Positions 21,934 to 32,533 of a stretch of 42,347 nt of DNA are shown here, one piece after another. Both the position numbers and the translations under genes were made by a program. Each line of letters starts with the position of its first letter. Positions within the stretch are counted from its first letter, which is position 1. The notes beneath the pieces are model-generated. The model searched no databases, was not told the DNA's origin, and worked only from the letters and a program-made list of their open reading frames with translations. The DNA is from Cypionkella sp. (lineage in GTDB: Bacteria; Pseudomonadota; Alphaproteobacteria; Rhodobacterales; Rhodobacteraceae): the NCBI GenBank assembly GCA_025458525.1, contig JALOSF010000012.1, positions 1 through 42,347 of the forward strand, given 5' to 3'.

Positions 21934-24900
21934 ATGATCCCCTTCCGCACAGCACATGGCGCGGCCTTTGCCTGTCAGGTCGATCCGTCCTGGACCTATT
22001 ACGCAAATCTGAATTTTCACAGCACAGGGCCGGACAGCATCGCCTTTCACCTGTCCTTGCGACTGGCGGATGGCCTCGCGGTGGTCAACCGAAAGGATGC
22101 GTCGGGCTGGCATCGCGAACAGCATCTGCCCTTTGCCTTTCCCCGCCATCCCTTTGGCGTGGAACTCGATTTCGGCACGGGCGGCGTCACCCTCCGGCTC
22201 GCGGGCCAACCGATGGGCACCTTCTCCGCGCGGCCCCGGCTGGACCGCCGGGCAAGGTTCTTCTTGCGGCACGGCTTTCCCGACCTGCACAAGATCACCT
22301 TTTGCACCGTCGAGGGCGCGGTCCCGTGGGAAACCATCCGCACCCGCGACCGCAGCTTCGACCGGCTGTGGGACGCGGTGCAGCCCGGTCGCGGCGTGAT
22401 GCTGACCGACCGGCTGGAACTGGCCGAACATCTGCCACCGGGCGAGACGACGGCCCGCCATGCCGTCCTGTTTCCCGGCGCGGACCCTGTGCCGCTGCAT
22501 CCCGCCACCAGCGCGCTTGCCGCGCTGCCCAACACCTTTGCCCTGCCCCCGGGCATCGGCGCCGCCCTTCTGCCGGGCCGCATCTGGCTTGCGGGAGGCC
22601 CAGACGCGCCCGCGCAGGTGCCGCTGATCGATCTGGCCTCCGGCCAGCCCTGCCCCCCGGTTCTGATCCAGCGGTCCGATCTGGTGCAGCGGCTGGAACG
22701 GCTGGCGGCCAGCGGAAGCCTCGCCCATGACGATCTGGCGGCCCTGCAAGCCATCGAGCATGCCCGCCACGCCGCGATCTGGCCAAAGCTCTCGCCAGCC
22801 GCGCAATCGGCCCTGATCGCCGCCGCCGCCCGATTTGGCCTGACCGCCTTTCTGGCCCCGGACGGTGGCGCCGCGCCGCTGCCCGCCCCAGCCCCGCGCC
22901 CACCCACCCCGTCGCCCCTGGCCCCGCTGCTGGCCGACCTGTCGCGCCTGATCCGCGGCCAGCCGGACCGCGCGGCGCTTGCCGACTGGCTGCACCGCGC
23001 CCTGCCCGGCCCGCAAGACCACCCCGATACCGAAGGGCTCGCCCTGTCGCTGTGCCCCACCTTCTGCGAACAGGATGCCTTCGATCTGCTGCATGCCGCC
23101 ATCGCGCCGCGCGGCCTGCCCCCGGTGCGGGCCAGCGATGATGTGGGCTATGTCTCGCTGCGCCTGCCGTTCCAGCTGATGGACGGAGAGCATGATCAGG
23201 TGATCAACCGCCTGCACCTTCTGGCGACCCGCGATGGCGGCTGGCTTGCGACCTCGGCCTTGGGATGGATCGCAAGCCACCTTGCCAATCCGGGCCTGGG
23301 CGCTGTGCCCCCGGCAAAACGCCACGCCATCCTGCATGCGTTTTGCGCCGTGGTGCAGGCACAGGCCGAAAACCCATGGGGCCGCGCGCCCTGTCATTGC
23401 CTGATGGATGGGGTGCTGGCGCTGGTCGCGAACCTGCCGCGCCTGCCGCCCGACCTGCGCCAGACCGTCACCCGCACCGCGCTTGCCGCCTATGGCCTGT
23501 CGCCGCGGTTCTGGGGCCTGCTGCCGCAGCGCGCAGATCATGCCGACCTGCGGGCCACCGCCCCCGATCTTCTGACCGGCGCGCGCGCCTTTGCCGGGCT
23601 GACCGACCCCGCAACCCGCGCCGCCGCGCTGTCCACCCTCGCGGCGCTTGGCTGCACCGGCGCGCCCTCTGCCGCGCTCTGCCTGCTGCCGCCCGAAACG
23701 GTGCAGCAAGACGCGCCCTGGCACCGCGACCTGGGCTTGCGCGCGCTGTTCCGCCCCGGCGCCACCGCCGCGCCCGACATCGACGTGCGCGCCGCCATCC
23801 ACGCCAACCTGCCGCGCTTTGGCCGCGTCGCCCGCCCCTCGCCCTTTGCCCAACTGACGCGCAAACTGGGCGAGGCGGCGTTCCGCCTGATATCGCTCTG
23901 GCCCGAGACCGCCGCGCCAGAGCGGCTGGCCGCCCTGCAAGACTGCCTGCACGATGCCAGCGCCCTCAGCACGCCCGAGGCGGGCCACATCGGCCAAGCC
24001 GTCCTGCACGCGCTGTCGCATGCGCTGGCGGCTGATGCGCAGGCCGCTGCCCTGATCACCGCACAGATCGCCACGCTCGACCGCGCCGGCCAGATCGACA
24101 ACGCCGCCCCCGCCCCCCGCATCACCCGCGCCGGGCTGACAGACGGCACCCCGCGCGATGCGGCCAGCGCGCTGTTCAACACGGTTGTCGTGGTGATGTC
24201 CTGCCAGCCCAACCTGACCACCCGCATTCCGGCCCTGCGCCGGACGTGGCTCGCCGATCTGGTCCGGCTGGGCATTCCCTATATCGTCGTGGTCGGCGGC
24301 GCGGTGCCGGACGCAGGCCCCGATGTGGTCTGCCTGAACGCCCCCGATGATTACGAAGGCCTGCCGCAGAAATCGCTGGCCGCCATCGCCCATGTCGCCG
24401 CCCATTTTCCGGGCAGGCGGATGCTCAAGGTGGATGACGACTGTTTTCTGGATGCCGAGGAGTATTTCTTCAGCCTGTCCTTCCTGCGCGCCGATTACTA
24501 CGGCCGGCCGCTGGCCCGCGCCCGCGGCCAGATGGACCGCACCTGGCACATGGGCAAATCGGCTTCGGCGCGCGGGCGGCACGATCTGGACAAATCGCCC
24601 GAACCCTCCACCTATGCCGATGGCGGGTCGGGCTATCTGCTCAGCCCCGATGCGATCCGCGCCATCCTGTCGGGTGCGGCCAGCGTGGCGGGCCAGCGCC
24701 TGATCGCGGCCTCCTTCATGGAGGACAAGCTGGTGGGCGATCTGCTGGCACTCTCGGGCATTGGCCTGAACGGGCAGGATTACAGCGTGCATGTGCTGCG
24801 CCGCGCGCGCCCCGGCGGGCTTTTGGTGCCCAAATGGGAAAACGCCTGCCTGCCCTTTGCCGGGTCCGGCGTCAAGCTGGCGCATCTTGACGGGCACGAG

Positions 24901-25920
24901 CTGCAAGACCTTGCCGCCCGCACCGCGCGCGGCACCCGCCCGGCCACCGCCAAGATCTGGTCCACCCTGTCGCCCGCGCGGCTTGGCGTGCAATCGCAGG
25001 CGCTTGACCTGATCTCGCCGCCCGCGCGGCTGGACGCAGCCCAGCGCGCGCCCGTCGCGGTGGTGGCCTGCCTGCGCAACGAAATGTTTATGCTGCCGCA
25101 CTTCCTTGCGCATTATCGCGCGCTGGGGGTGGACAGCTTCCTGATCGCCGACAACGGGTCGGACGACGGCACGCTGGAATACCTTGCGGATCAGCCCGAT
25201 GTCGCGCTGTTCAGCGTCGAGTCCGACTACAACCAATCGCATTACGGCGTGCTGTGGCAACAGGCGCTGCTGGCGGCTTACCGGGTGGGCCGCTGGTCGC
25301 TGGTCGCCGATGCGGACGAGCTTTTGACATGGACCGCGGACGCCACCGGCGATCTGCCCGCCCTGCTGCGCGCGCCCGAATTTGCCGCCGCCGATGCCGC
25401 GCGGGTCTTCATGCTCGACCTCTATCCGCAGGGCGATCTTGCCAGCACCACCTTTGCCGACCTGCCGCCGTTTCTGGCCGCCCCCTTTACCGACCGCGCC
25501 GGGCTCTTGACCACATCGCTGGGCCGCGGCCCGTTTTCCGATGCGCCGACCTGGACCTCGGCCACGCGCCACCGCCTTCTGCCCGGCTCACGGGCGGAAC
25601 TGTTTGTCGCGCAAAAGATCGCGCTTTTGCGCTATCAGCCGTGGATGCGGCTGTCGGACGGGCTGCATTACGTGGCCGAAACCCGGCTTGCCCCGCGCGC
25701 CCTGCTGTTTGGGCATTTCAAATACAACGCCGCCTTCCGCGCCAAGGCGCTGACCGAAGTGGCGCGCGGCCAGCATTTCAACAATGCCGAGGAATACCGC
25801 AAATACCTTGACCTGATCAGCGAAGGGCGCGGCGTGATCTTTGACCCCGCCGTATCGGTGCACTGGACCGACAGCCCCTTTGTCGCCTCGGTGCTGGCAA
25901 GCGGTCAGCCGCCCGCCTGA
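21934..25920 (+). CDS. Giant multidomain glycosyltransferase: galectin-like domain + helical region + GT31-like + second GT-A domain
   Basis: A 1328-aa cytoplasmic-looking enzyme. Residues about 15–125 resemble a galectin carbohydrate-recognition domain. H39, R43, N52, W59 and E62 fall at the spacing of the sugar-binding residues of galectin-1 (H44, R48, N61, W68, E71); N46 is Ser41 and R73 is His64. Residues about 130–745 are largely helical and of unknown function. Residues about 749–920 resemble GT31 beta-1,3-galactosyltransferases: VVVMSCQPNLTTRIPALRRTW, LKVDDDCFLD (D834–D836), GGSGYLLS (897–904). Residues 1040–1300 are a second GT-A domain of Glyco_tranf_2_4/GT92 type (VACLRNEMFMLPHFLAHY, DNGSDDGTLEYL, D1126-A-D1128). 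AAGG precedes the ATG. The end overlaps the convergent GT gene by 16 bases. Domain calls are from motif reading. Confidence 0.8.
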   Translation: MIPFRTAHGAAFACQVDPSWTYYANLNFHSTGPDSIAFHLSLRLADGLAVVNRKDASGWHREQHLPFAFPRHPFGVELDFGTGGVTLRLAGQPMGTFSARPRLDRRARFFLRHGFPDLHKITFCTVEGAVPWETIRTRDRSFDRLWDAVQPGRGVMLTDRLELAEHLPPGETTARHAVLFPGADPVPLHPATSALAALPNTFALPPGIGAALLPGRIWLAGGPDAPAQVPLIDLASGQPCPPVLIQRSDLVQRLERLAASGSLAHDDLAALQAIEHARHAAIWPKLSPAAQSALIAAAARFGLTAFLAPDGGAAPLPAPAPRPPTPSPLAPLLADLSRLIRGQPDRAALADWLHRALPGPQDHPDTEGLALSLCPTFCEQDAFDLLHAAIAPRGLPPVRASDDVGYVSLRLPFQLMDGEHDQVINRLHLLATRDGGWLATSALGWIASHLANPGLGAVPPAKRHAILHAFCAVVQAQAENPWGRAPCHCLMDGVLALVANLPRLPPDLRQTVTRTALAAYGLSPRFWGLLPQRADHADLRATAPDLLTGARAFAGLTDPATRAAALSTLAALGCTGAPSAALCLLPPETVQQDAPWHRDLGLRALFRPGATAAPDIDVRAAIHANLPRFGRVARPSPFAQLTRKLGEAAFRLISLWPETAAPERLAALQDCLHDASALSTPEAGHIGQAVLHALSHALAADAQAAALITAQIATLDRAGQIDNAAPAPRITRAGLTDGTPRDAASALFNTVVVVMSCQPNLTTRIPALRRTWLADLVRLGIPYIVVVGGAVPDAGPDVVCLNAPDDYEGLPQKSLAAIAHVAAHFPGRRMLKVDDDCFLDAEEYFFSLSFLRADYYGRPLARARGQMDRTWHMGKSASARGRHDLDKSPEPSTYADGGSGYLLSPDAIRAILSGAASVAGQRLIAASFMEDKLVGDLLALSGIGLNGQDYSVHVLRRARPGGLLVPKWENACLPFAGSGVKLAHLDGHELQDLAARTARGTRPATAKIWSTLSPARLGVQSQALDLISPPARLDAAQRAPVAVVACLRNEMFMLPHFLAHYRALGVDSFLIADNGSDDGTLEYLADQPDVALFSVESDYNQSHYGVLWQQALLAAYRVGRWSLVADADELLTWTADATGDLPALLRAPEFAAADAARVFMLDLYPQGDLASTTFADLPPFLAAPFTDRAGLLTTSLGRGPFSDAPTWTSATRHRLLPGSRAELFVAQKIALLRYQPWMRLSDGLHYVAETRLAPRALLFGHFKYNAAFRAKALTEVARGQHFNNAEEYRKYLDLISEGRGVIFDPAVSVHWTDSPFVASVLASGQPPA

Positions 25921-27389
25921 CCCCGATACAGCGCCAGCAGCGCGTCCAGATGCGGGCCCATGGTTTGCGGCACCATGGCGCTGCGCCAATAGTCCTCGGG
26001 TCCGATCTGCCCCGACAGGATCGCCTCGATCCGGTTGCGAAACGCCGCCACATCCCCGGCGGCAAAGACGAAATCCGGGCTGCTGCCCAATTCGCGCGCG
26101 CCGCCAAGGTCAGAACACAGCAGCGGTATGCGCCGCGCATGCATCTCGATCGCGACCTGAGGCAGGTTGTCCTCCCACATCACCGGCAACAGGCCAAGGC
26201 CCACATCCTGCAACAGCCCGTCCAGATCGTCATGGCCATAGCCATCGCGGTGCAAGAACCCCGCCAGCCGCTTTTCCAGCGCCGCCAGCCGCGCCATCAC
26301 CTCGGGCTCGCCGCGCCGGGCGGCCACCACCAGATGCAACCGCGCCAGAACCGCATCGGGCAAGGCCTCCAGCGCATCAAGAAGGAAGTAGAACCCCTTG
26401 TCGCGCCGCATATATCCGAAATAGGCCAGCTTCACACTGCCATCAGGCCGCAAGATCGGGCCGCGCGCGGGCGCGGTGGCAAAATGCTGCGCCTCGACCG
26501 TGCCGATGTAGTTGGTCACCGCTTTTTCCGGCAGCACGCCTTGGCGCAGCGCGATCTGGCGCACCCGGTCCGACACGCACAGCACCAGATCGCAATGCGC
26601 ATTGATGCGCGCCACCATCGCCGCGCGCCGCCGCAGGAAGGCAAGCCCAGCCCCCAGCAACGCGCCCTCCGCCGCCGGCGCGGCGAGGAATTTGCGCCGG
26701 TCCAGCCGCGCCCGCAACCGGCCCAGCCGCCGGCCGACCCCGAACACCACCCGAAAGGTCTGGCGGAACAGGGCGCCTTGTGGCGACACGCCGGCCACTT
26801 TCAAGCGATAGGCCAAACCATGCCCGGCCTTGATCTGCCCCGCATTCCACCGATGCGGCAAACAGGTGACACAGCGTTGCCCACCCTCGTCATCGCGGCA
26901 ATTGCGCGCCTCGTCCTGCCAGAAATTCACCTGGGAACAGAACGGGTAATAATTGTGCAGGCTCAGCACCAGGCGGGTTGCCGGGAACCGTTCCTTCAGG
27001 CGCAGCACATCGACGGGGATGCCTTCAAGATTGTTGAAATGCACCACGTCATAGGGGCCGGTGCGGTCCAGAAAGTCAAAGAACACCGCCTCGGTCGCGG
27101 GATGGCTCACCTGCGCCGCATCGCCGAACGAGGCATGACCGGGCGCAAGCGTGCCGGAATTCACCAGATCAAACCGCCGGTCGCGCGCCTCCTTCGGGCC
27201 ATGGCGCATCCGCTCCCAGCGCGGGGCCGGGCGCAGCGGATCATAGGATGTGCCGCAGGCGATGAACCGCGCCTCCACATCCCCGCGCGCGCCAAGCGCC
27301 CGCATCAGATTACGCTGATACAGCGACACCCCGCCGCCACGATGCTCGGGGTCAAGATAATCGACCCAGTTGACATAAAGAATGCGCAT
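25905..27389 (-). CDS. GT4-type (GT-B fold) glycosyltransferase
   Basis: A 494-aa transferase acting on the polysaccharide, in the cytoplasm. The N-terminus MRILYVNWVDYLDPEHRGGGVSLYQRNLM is the glycine-rich acceptor-side loop of GT-B enzymes. Around the middle, LSLHNYYPFCSQVNFW and a Cys-containing CVTCLPHRW segment resemble transferases of polysaccharide loci. The C-terminal donor domain shows KLAYFGYMRRDKGFYFLLDAL, then HRDGYGHDDLDGLLQDVGLGLLPVMWEDNLPQVAIEMHA, the EX7E-like region with an E at the usual position. Its ATG directly follows the TGA of the sulfotransferase gene (TGAATG), indicating translational coupling. Its 3' end overlaps the convergent giant transferase gene. Donor and linkage are unknown. 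Confidence 0.82.
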   Translation of the reverse strand: MRILYVNWVDYLDPEHRGGGVSLYQRNLMRALGARGDVEARFIACGTSYDPLRPAPRWERMRHGPKEARDRRFDLVNSGTLAPGHASFGDAAQVSHPATEAVFFDFLDRTGPYDVVHFNNLEGIPVDVLRLKERFPATRLVLSLHNYYPFCSQVNFWQDEARNCRDDEGGQRCVTCLPHRWNAGQIKAGHGLAYRLKVAGVSPQGALFRQTFRVVFGVGRRLGRLRARLDRRKFLAAPAAEGALLGAGLAFLRRRAAMVARINAHCDLVLCVSDRVRQIALRQGVLPEKAVTNYIGTVEAQHFATAPARGPILRPDGSVKLAYFGYMRRDKGFYFLLDALEALPDAVLARLHLVVAARRGEPEVMARLAALEKRLAGFLHRDGYGHDDLDGLLQDVGLGLLPVMWEDNLPQVAIEMHARRIPLLCSDLGGARELGSSPDFVFAAGDVAAFRNRIEAILSGQIGPEDYWRSAMVPQTMGPHLDALLALYRGQAGG

Positions 27390-28148
27390 TCAGTTCAATT
27401 CGGTTTCAAGCCAGGTCTCGCGGCCCACACGTTTGATGTAGGCGTCTATCGGCCCGGGGTTTTCAAAGCGGTCCAGCACCCGGTTTGCGCCCTGCTTGAC
27501 CAGCGGCGACTTCATCTTCCGGTCCAGGCCGATCCCCAGAAAGTCGCAGACCTGGGCGTTGAAACCCGGTTTGAACAGGTCGCGATACTCGACCTTGAAC
27601 TGTGGGTTGGGCAGGGTTTTCACCCACTGTTCGAACAGGAAGTCCATCGTCGCATATTCGTGCCAGTAATGGCTTATCGTCTGGGGGGTGGCGACGATCC
27701 TCTTGCTCATTTCCGCGGATCGGCGGGTCTGCGCCCAGTTCTTGGTCTGAACCGCCTTGAGGAAAGAGGCAACCTGCGCAAGGCGATTGTTGCGCCACAC
27801 ATAGATCAGGGCCACGTCCGGCATCTCTTGCAGATAGGTAAGCACCCGCAGATTGTGCCCCAACATCAGCTTGAACCCGATCCGTGCCGCAGATCCTGCT
27901 TCTTGTTCCTTGAAAAACTGGTCCAGGAAATAGCGCGGCGCATGATCGCGCTGGAACACCTTGGCCGGGTCGTAATCCGGCCCCTCATGCGCGATGATCG
28001 AATACGGGTTGAACAGCTCTCCGGCGCAGCTCACATCTTTGTGAGAATTCAGCAGCGTCATCAGATAGGTGGTCCCGCTGCGCGGCAAACCGATGATGAT
28101 GAAGCGCCGATTGCCGACCTGATCCCCGTGCGTCAAAGATTGCGTCAT
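27390..28148 (-). CDS. Sulfotransferase (Stf0/NodH-like)
   Basis: A 252-aa enzyme predicted to transfer sulfate from PAPS to a sugar of the polysaccharide. The 5'-phosphosulfate-binding loop GLPRSGTTYL is at residues 20–29. ALIYVWRNNRLAQVASF is the 3'-phosphate-binding region, followed by the helical substrate part (VEYRDLFKPGF, VCDFLGIGLD), as in NodH/Stf0-type sulfotransferases. AAGGG lies about 9 bases before the ATG at 28148. It is first in a two-gene unit with the GT4-like gene and is divergent from glf across 159 bases, a likely shared promoter region. PAPS synthesis genes are not in the window. Confidence 0.85.
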   Translation of the reverse strand: MTQSLTHGDQVGNRRFIIIGLPRSGTTYLMTLLNSHKDVSCAGELFNPYSIIAHEGPDYDPAKVFQRDHAPRYFLDQFFKEQEAGSAARIGFKLMLGHNLRVLTYLQEMPDVALIYVWRNNRLAQVASFLKAVQTKNWAQTRRSAEMSKRIVATPQTISHYWHEYATMDFLFEQWVKTLPNPQFKVEYRDLFKPGFNAQVCDFLGIGLDRKMKSPLVKQGANRVLDRFENPGPIDAYIKRVGRETWLETELN

Positions 28149-28277
28149 GAAAATTGCCCTTGATACACGCCCCAAGGGGGGCAGTTGCTGCGCCTAGTGT
28201 CACGAACCCGCCGAACAGGGCAAGGGGCCTGCGCCATTTTTGCGCCGCCCGTTGTGCCCGGGGCCGGTCAGCGATAA

Positions 28278-30307
<2,030 letters not shown>

Positions 30308-30348
30308 GCCACAAGCCATGCGGCCCCGCCGGGCGGGTTTCAAGACCG

Positions 30349-31236
30349 TTATTGTATCCGTAACATCTGGGCCGCCGCCGCCCGCAGCGCACGGGTCAGC
30401 GGCGCGATCGCCTCTGCCGTCAGACGCGCGAATTGCCAGTGCAGCGCCACATCCAGCGCCGAGTCAGGCACCAGATCGACCAGCCGCCCCGCTGCGATAT
30501 GCTCCAGCACCAAAGGCTCGGGGTTAAGCCCCCAGCCCAGCCCATGCAGACAGGCATCGACAAAGCCGTGGGTCGAGGCAAGCCGGTGACTGGGAAACCC
30601 CGCGCGCCGGCCCAAGCCGCGGGCCGCGACCCATTGGCTTTGCAATCCGTCCTTGTCGGAAAAGGTCAGCGCCGGCGCGCGGCCCAGGGCCTGCGCCGTC
30701 ACCCCGGCCGAAAACCAGCGCGCCATATAGGCCGGGCTGGCGGTCGCCCGATACCGCAGCGCGCCAAGCGGCAGCGTATCACAGCCCTGCAACGGGCCGG
30801 GATGCGCCGTCACCGCCCCCGCGACCTCGCCGCGGCGCAGCCAGTCCTGACTGAAGTCCTGATCGTCGATCACAAGGTCGAACAGCACGCCCGGCACCTG
30901 TGCCAAAGCCGGAATGATCCAGGTCGCCAGACTGTCGGCATTGACCGCGATCCGCAGACTGACCGGCCCCGCCTGCACCGCAGGCAAATCCTGCGCGACC
31001 TGCCGTTCCAGCAGCACCAATTCATCATAGTGCCGGATCAGCCGCTCCCCGGCCTTGGTCGCCACACTCGGGCTGCCCCGCCGGATCAGCAGCGTCCCCG
31101 CCCGCTCCTCCAGCGCGCGAATGCGCTGCGACACCGCCGATTGCGTGATGCCCAGCGTGGCCGCGGCAAGGTCGAACGACCCGCGCCGATGCACCGCCGC
31201 CAAGGCCATCAGGTGAAGCGGATCAAAGATCAGCAC
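30349..31236 (-). CDS. argP: LysR-family regulator, ArgP type
   Basis: A 295-aa DNA-binding activator that probably controls the divergent exporter in response to lysine/arginine. The N-terminal helix-turn-helix reads FDLAAATLGITQSAVSQRIRALEERAGTLLIRRG, the ArgP/IciA pattern. The rest matches the LysR effector-binding domain (RIAVNADSLATWIIPAL, a signature stretch of ArgP/LysG). The start is a GTG at 31236 with AAGGA about 6 bases upstream; the next ATG would cut into the HTH lead-in. Gene order (argP divergent from argO) is the classical arrangement and supports the call. Confidence 0.9.
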   Translation of the reverse strand: MLIFDPLHLMALAAVHRRGSFDLAAATLGITQSAVSQRIRALEERAGTLLIRRGSPSVATKAGERLIRHYDELVLLERQVAQDLPAVQAGPVSLRIAVNADSLATWIIPALAQVPGVLFDLVIDDQDFSQDWLRRGEVAGAVTAHPGPLQGCDTLPLGALRYRATASPAYMARWFSAGVTAQALGRAPALTFSDKDGLQSQWVAARGLGRRAGFPSHRLASTHGFVDACLHGLGWGLNPEPLVLEHIAAGRLVDLVPDSALDVALHWQFARLTAEAIAPLTRALRAAAAQMLRIQ

Positions 31237-31248
31237 AGCTTATCCTTC

Positions 31249-31268
31249 ATCAAGATTATGATTTTGAT
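31249..31268. promoter_or_regulatory. Candidate ArgP operator in the argP–argO intergenic region
   Basis: An AT-rich dyad, ATCAA (31249–31253), 10-nt spacer, TTGAT (31264–31268), lies in the 82-base region between the divergent argP and argO genes, where LysR regulators normally bind. It is a LysR-like interrupted palindrome in an otherwise GC-rich background and contains TATGAT (31257–31262), a possible −10 element. The role is inferred from position and symmetry. Confidence 0.5.
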
Positions 31269-31318
31269 TGATCCACCGCAGGCGATCTATGTCAAGCCAG
31301 ACCCTGAAAGGCCAAAGC

Positions 31319-31921
31319 ATGACCACTCTGATCGCCGGATTCCTCACCGCCCTGTCGCTGATCGCCGCCATCGGCGCGCAAAACGCCTTTGTCCTGCGCC
31401 AAGGGCTGCGGCGCGAACATGTTCTGCCCGTGGTGCTGACCTGCGCCTTGTCCGACGCGGTGCTGATCGCCGCCGGGGTGGCAGGCTTTGGCACGCTGTC
31501 GGCGCTGGCGCCCTGGATCACCACCGCGATGCTTTACGCGGGCGCGGCCTTCCTTTTGGTTTACGGCGCGCTGCGCTTCAGGGCCGCGCTGCGGGGCGGC
31601 GAGGCGCTGCGCCCTGCCCCCGGCACCGGCGCCAGCCTTGGCCGCACGGTTGGCACCGTGCTGGTGCTGACTTGGGCCAACCCGCATGTCTATCTGGATA
31701 CCGTGGTGCTGCTTGGCGCGATTTCGGCGCAATACGCGCCCGATCACTGGATTTTCGGCCTTGGCGCCATGGCGGGCAGCTTTGCCTTCTTCTCGGCGCT
31801 TGGCTTTGGCGCGCGCCTGCTTGCGCCCCTCTTTGCCAACCCGAAGGCCTGGGTCTGGCTCGAGGTGATCGTGGGCACCACCATGTGGATCATCGCCGCC
31901 GCCCTGATCACCGGGGCCTGA
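31319..31921 (+). CDS. argO: LysE/ArgO family amino-acid exporter
   Basis: A 200-aa inner-membrane exporter of arginine/lysine type. It has about five or six hydrophobic segments, beginning LIAGFLTALSLIAAIGAQNAFVLRQGLRREH, the family's signature N-terminus. CALSDAVLIAAGVAGFG and the conserved TWANPHVYLDTVVLLG motif follow. AAAGG sits about 8 bases before the ATG at 31319. It is controlled in all likelihood by the divergent ArgP. Its C-terminus LITGA* lies in the first unit of a 14-bp tandem repeat, and a bidirectional terminator follows. Confidence 0.92.
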   Translation: MTTLIAGFLTALSLIAAIGAQNAFVLRQGLRREHVLPVVLTCALSDAVLIAAGVAGFGTLSALAPWITTAMLYAGAAFLLVYGALRFRAALRGGEALRPAPGTGASLGRTVGTVLVLTWANPHVYLDTVVLLGAISAQYAPDHWIFGLGAMAGSFAFFSALGFGARLLAPLFANPKAWVWLEVIVGTTMWIIAAALITGA

Positions 31922-31945
31922 TCACCGGGGCCTGATCACCGGGGC
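31904..31945. repeat. Three perfect 14-bp tandem repeats at the argO stop codon
   Basis: CTGATCACCGGGGC occurs three times in a row (31904–31917, 31918–31931, 31932–31945). The first copy encodes the last residues of ArgO and the stop TGA is formed at the start of the second copy. After the third copy the sequence reads CTAG, so the protein would still end after the same residues with a single copy (TAG instead of TGA). Confidence 0.95.
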
Positions 31946-31959
31946 CTAGGCGCAATGCA

Positions 31960-31989
31960 AAACGGGGGCGGCCTGCGCCACCCCCGTTT
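31960..31989. terminator. Bidirectional terminator between argO and the cold-shock gene
   Basis: A perfect 9-bp stem, AAACGGGGG (31960–31968) with CCCCCGTTT (31981–31989), and a 12-nt loop. It ends in a short T-run on either strand. It lies 38 bases after the argO stop and 21 bases after the minus-strand cold-shock gene stop, so it can serve both convergent genes. Confidence 0.8.
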
Positions 31990-32010
31990 CAAATCTTCAG
32001 GCCTGAAAAA

Positions 32011-32217
32011 TCAAGCCAGTGCGAGGTTCGTCGCCGATTCGCGACCATTGCGGTCACGCTCCAGATCGAAGGTCACAGCCTGACCGTCGTTCAGCGCACG
32101 GATACCAGCGCGCTCCAGCGCGGTGATGTGCACGAACACGTCTTTCTGGCCGCCTTCCGGGGCGATGAAACCGAAGCCTTTGGTGGCGTTGAACCATTTC
32201 ACGGTGCCGTTGGCCAT
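32011..32217 (-). CDS. cspA: Cold-shock domain protein
   Basis: A 68-aa single-domain RNA/DNA-binding chaperone of the CspA family. MANGTVKWFNATKGFGFI opens the fold. RNP1 is KGFGFI (residues 13–18) and RNP2 is VFVHI (27–31). The length is typical. GGAG lies about 9 bases before the ATG. A gap of more than 300 bases upstream (to 32533) leaves room for a long leader of the kind that often controls csp translation. Which of several csp paralogues this is cannot be told here. Confidence 0.95.
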   Translation of the reverse strand: MANGTVKWFNATKGFGFIAPEGGQKDVFVHITALERAGIRALNDGQAVTFDLERDRNGRESATNLALA

Positions 32218-32533
32218 CGTGAGATCTCCTGTAGTATGTGCCACCCACAACATGCGATGGCCCGGCCGAGAGTCGTCTAGATCGAGAGACTGTGGGCCGA
32301 AGCAGACAGAAGATCGAAAGAGAAGATGCTTTGCCCCCCTTAAGTGGACTGTATTGCCGCAGATTGCAAGGGGGCTGCACAAGTTTCAACGCGCGGCCCG
32401 CTGGACGGGGCGTCCTGCGCCTGTCCGCGCAAACCTGTCGGGGGGGCGCAACATCCCCTTGCCCGCCTTGCAAAATCGGGCGATGGAGGGAAAGACCCGG
32501 CACACAGGACGGCCGGACAGGATCGGGTAGCGG
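32218..32533. other. 316-base spacer upstream of the cold-shock gene, no gene seen
   Basis: The region lies between the divergent cspA-like gene (minus) and a sulfotransferase gene (plus). It should hold both promoters and probably the csp 5' leader. I see no credible coding region; the open frames across it have atypical composition. On the minus strand TTGAAA followed 17 bases later by CAATCT is a possible but weak promoter. No clear riboswitch or cold-box was recognised by eye. Confidence 0.5.

Noticed and set aside
21394..25572. A 1392-residue open frame on the minus strand opposite the multidomain transferase
   Set aside because: It is Arg/Gly/Gln-rich without domain motifs and mirrors the GC codon bias of the plus-strand gene, which has clear catalytic motifs.
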